From: Pleurotus ostreatus/Saccharomyces cerevisiae fusant
Lineage: Eukaryota; Opisthokonta
Assembly: GCA_024196135.1 (NCBI GenBank)
Contig: JAMQCK010000007.1
Coordinates: 186,001-250,000 of the forward strand
DNA: 64,000 nucleotides
Direction: 5' to 3'
In this document: positions 62,159 to 64,000 of the stretch, piece by piece
How the letters are laid out: the number at the start of each line of letters is the position of its first letter
How positions within the stretch are numbered: the first letter of the stretch is position 1
Program-made: the position numbers and the translations under genes
The notes under the pieces: generated by a model
The model's input: the letters and a program-made list of their open reading frames with translations, nothing else
Database searches by the model: none
What the model was told of the DNA's origin: nothing

Positions 62159-64000
62159 ATGAGTGGTCGTAGAAATAGCTCAGCTAAAGCCTCTGCCTCG
62201 AGGAGGCGTAAAGAGTCTTCTGCTCGTCCTGCTGAGACGCAATACTGTATTTGCCGAACCGGTGACGACGGCAGACCGATGGTCTATTGCTCGCAATGTG
62301 ATGACTGGTGCGTTTATGCTGCCTGCCACGGTCGATCGCGGTGTCTCACTCTGCCTAGGTACCACTTTGAATGTGTCAACCTCACCGAGGACGATGCGGC
62401 CGATATCAGTGAGTTTCGCCGTTACGCTTTCAGCTGTTCGATCACTGACACCTGCTTTCGCAGACGTTTATGTTTGCCCACCATGCACAGAAAGTACCCA
62501 CAGAAAGACCGCAAGTGAGTTTCGCTGTTTCTCACCTTCGTCGTATGTAGACAGTAGCTACGAACCTCCATGTATCTACGCTGTAAACCTGCCTGTCCGG
62601 CACGTCGCATCTGTTCAGACGGTACACCGCGAGGTCGCGCTCGTGGTAGCGCACAAGTACATAGTCACGGATAGCGACGTGAGACGACGTCTTGGGCAAA
62701 GCTATATTTTGTGTCTTCGATGGCCAATCTATGCTGTCTTTCGATTCGCTTGATTGTGCTTCGCCGTGTGGCCGCTGCGTTCAGAGAGAATCGTCAACTG
62801 ACTATGATGGCAAACAGTGACATGGGAGGGCCCAGAGGCCGTCGAGCCCGTCGATGAGCGCGAGAGCAAGCGTGCGCGACTCCAGCGGCTCGCACAGAAG
62901 AAGGCCATCGAGACGATATCCGAGGACGAGGAGAGCCAGGATGGCGCGTCGAGCGAGGACGAGTTTGTCGTCGAGGTGCGTGCCTATGCGACCCTTGAGA
63001 GCAGCGTGCTGACCCTATAGCAGTCGTCGACGAGGTCGAAGGGACGCAAGATGGCGATCGTGAGCGACGACGAAGATTCTGGCAACGATTCAGACCCCTC
63101 TTCCTCCCACCGGCGCAAGCGCAAGCCCACATCATCCAAGCCACCCCCGTCCAAGCGCAAGAAGACGCAGCCTGCGCGGGGTACCAGCACCAGCATCGAC
63201 GACGACCCCTTCCGCAAGTTCACGCTTGGCAAATTCACCTCCATATTCAGCGATATTTTCCTGCGCTTCCCTCGCATCGACGATGTGGAGAAGGCGCCAG
63301 GCTCATTGACGCCAGAGGAGACCGAAGCTGTACGTGCGGATGCGGCAAGGTATGCGGGAGAGCTCGAGCGGGAGATGAGCAAAGTGTATGTGGAAGAGGA
63401 CGGGCGTGCAGGCGCAAAGTACAAGTACGTATAAACTCTCTTGCTCCGCATTCACAAAGCTCATGTTCTTGCAGGGATCGCTTCCGCATGCTCACAGTTA
63501 ACCTGAGCAAGAAAGACCGCGAGCTCGTCCACAAGCGCATCGTCGCACGCGACGTCACCCCCGCGATGCTCGCCGTCATGTCCGTCCACGAGCTCGCAGA
63601 CGCAGCGACGCAGCGCACCATCAAGAACGCCGAGCGCGAGGCCCTCGACCACTCGACCCTGCGTATCGCCACCGCGGCGGGCCCGCGCACCAAGATGACG
63701 CACAAGGGCTTCGAGGAGGTCGAGGTCGACGGGCCCTACAACCCGCGCGAGGAGCAGCGCCAGGAGGAGGACAGCGCGCGCGAGATGACGCAGACTCCCA
63801 TTACGCCTAGGACGCCGCAGGTGGATCCGTGGGGTCCGCCGTCTGCCGTCGCTCAGTCGCCGAAGGTTGAGCACGGGCCGCGCCCACCGTTGTTTATGCA
63901 TACGTCGACGGAATATCCGATGGCGGGTGGGGAGCCGGAGCTCAATATCGACGACTTGATCAACATTGACGAAGAGGGTATGGCGGCGCAGACGTTAGCT
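62159..64000 (+). CDS. PHD-finger / TFIIS-central-domain transcription regulator (BYE1-like), 5' part
   Basis: Exons 62159-62307, 62359-62408, 62464-62514, 62818-62975, 63021-63424 and 63475 to beyond the window end, giving 446 residues so far. After a basic N-terminus comes a PHD finger, C4-H-C3, about residues 28-75 (YCICRTGDDG, YCSQCDDWYHFECVNL, YVCPPC). A basic and acidic linker with NLS-like clusters (KRKPTSSKPPPSKRKK) follows. The TFIIS central (TFS2M) domain starts about residue 190 (FRKFTLGKFTSIFSDIF, LTVNLSKKDRELVHKRI, VTPAMLAVMSVHELA). Bye1-type proteins bind H3K4me3 through the PHD finger and RNA polymerase II through the TFIIS-like domain. A SPOC domain would be expected further on and is not in the window. 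The 303-nt intron 62515-62817 is long for this genome. Confidence 0.88.

Overview
The window is nuclear DNA of a basidiomycete fungus, most likely an Agaricomycete. It is GC-rich, with genes broken by many 47-60 nt introns (GTRNGT...CTRAY...YAG), and it holds a GH10 xylanase, a Cbk1/NDR kinase, LST8, Pmt4, an intron-bearing tRNA-Met, non-LTR retrotransposons and a Helitron. The species cannot be fixed from sequence alone. All gene models were assembled by hand from frame continuity and splice signals, and each recognised model keeps one reading frame across its exons.

Left part (1-32.5 kb), conserved genes in order: the 3' part of a Ser-rich protein (+); protein O-mannosyltransferase Pmt4 (+); an MFS monocarboxylate-type transporter (+); two F-box-like proteins (+); ubiquitin-S27a (-) divergent from replication factor C subunit RFC3 (+), sharing a 270-bp promoter with three MluI-box motifs; a five-exon orphan gene (+); tRNA-Met with an intron (+); a secreted GH10 endoxylanase with a 2-nt exon (-); a 373-bp tandem duplication; NDR kinase CBK1 (-); TORC subunit LST8 (-); a 58-aa HVA1/DUF2945-like protein (+); and a 1733-aa protein joining a calponin-homology domain to a Cdc7/SepH-type kinase and a zinc finger (-). 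Several serve polarity, septation and growth control (CBK1, LST8, CH-kinase), secretion and wall biogenesis (PMT4, GH10) or housekeeping (UBI3, RFC3). They are neighbours and do not form an operon.

Right part (32.5-62 kb), mobile and repetitive DNA: a 4.5-kb gene-poor stretch with many decayed 19-23 bp tandem repeats; a 3.43-kb element with ~450-bp inverted termini and no transposase; a 5'-truncated LINE with a 37-nt A tail; a 7.4-kb intact Helitron Rep/helicase ORF with a C-terminal cysteine-peptidase-like domain; directly behind it a chimeric pseudogene of carbamoyl-phosphate synthase and myosin II fragments that keep their introns; two orphan genes; and a second LINE split by a 782-bp TA-flanked inverted-repeat element. 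The window closes with the start of a PHD/TFIIS-central-domain (BYE1-like) gene (+), open at the edge.
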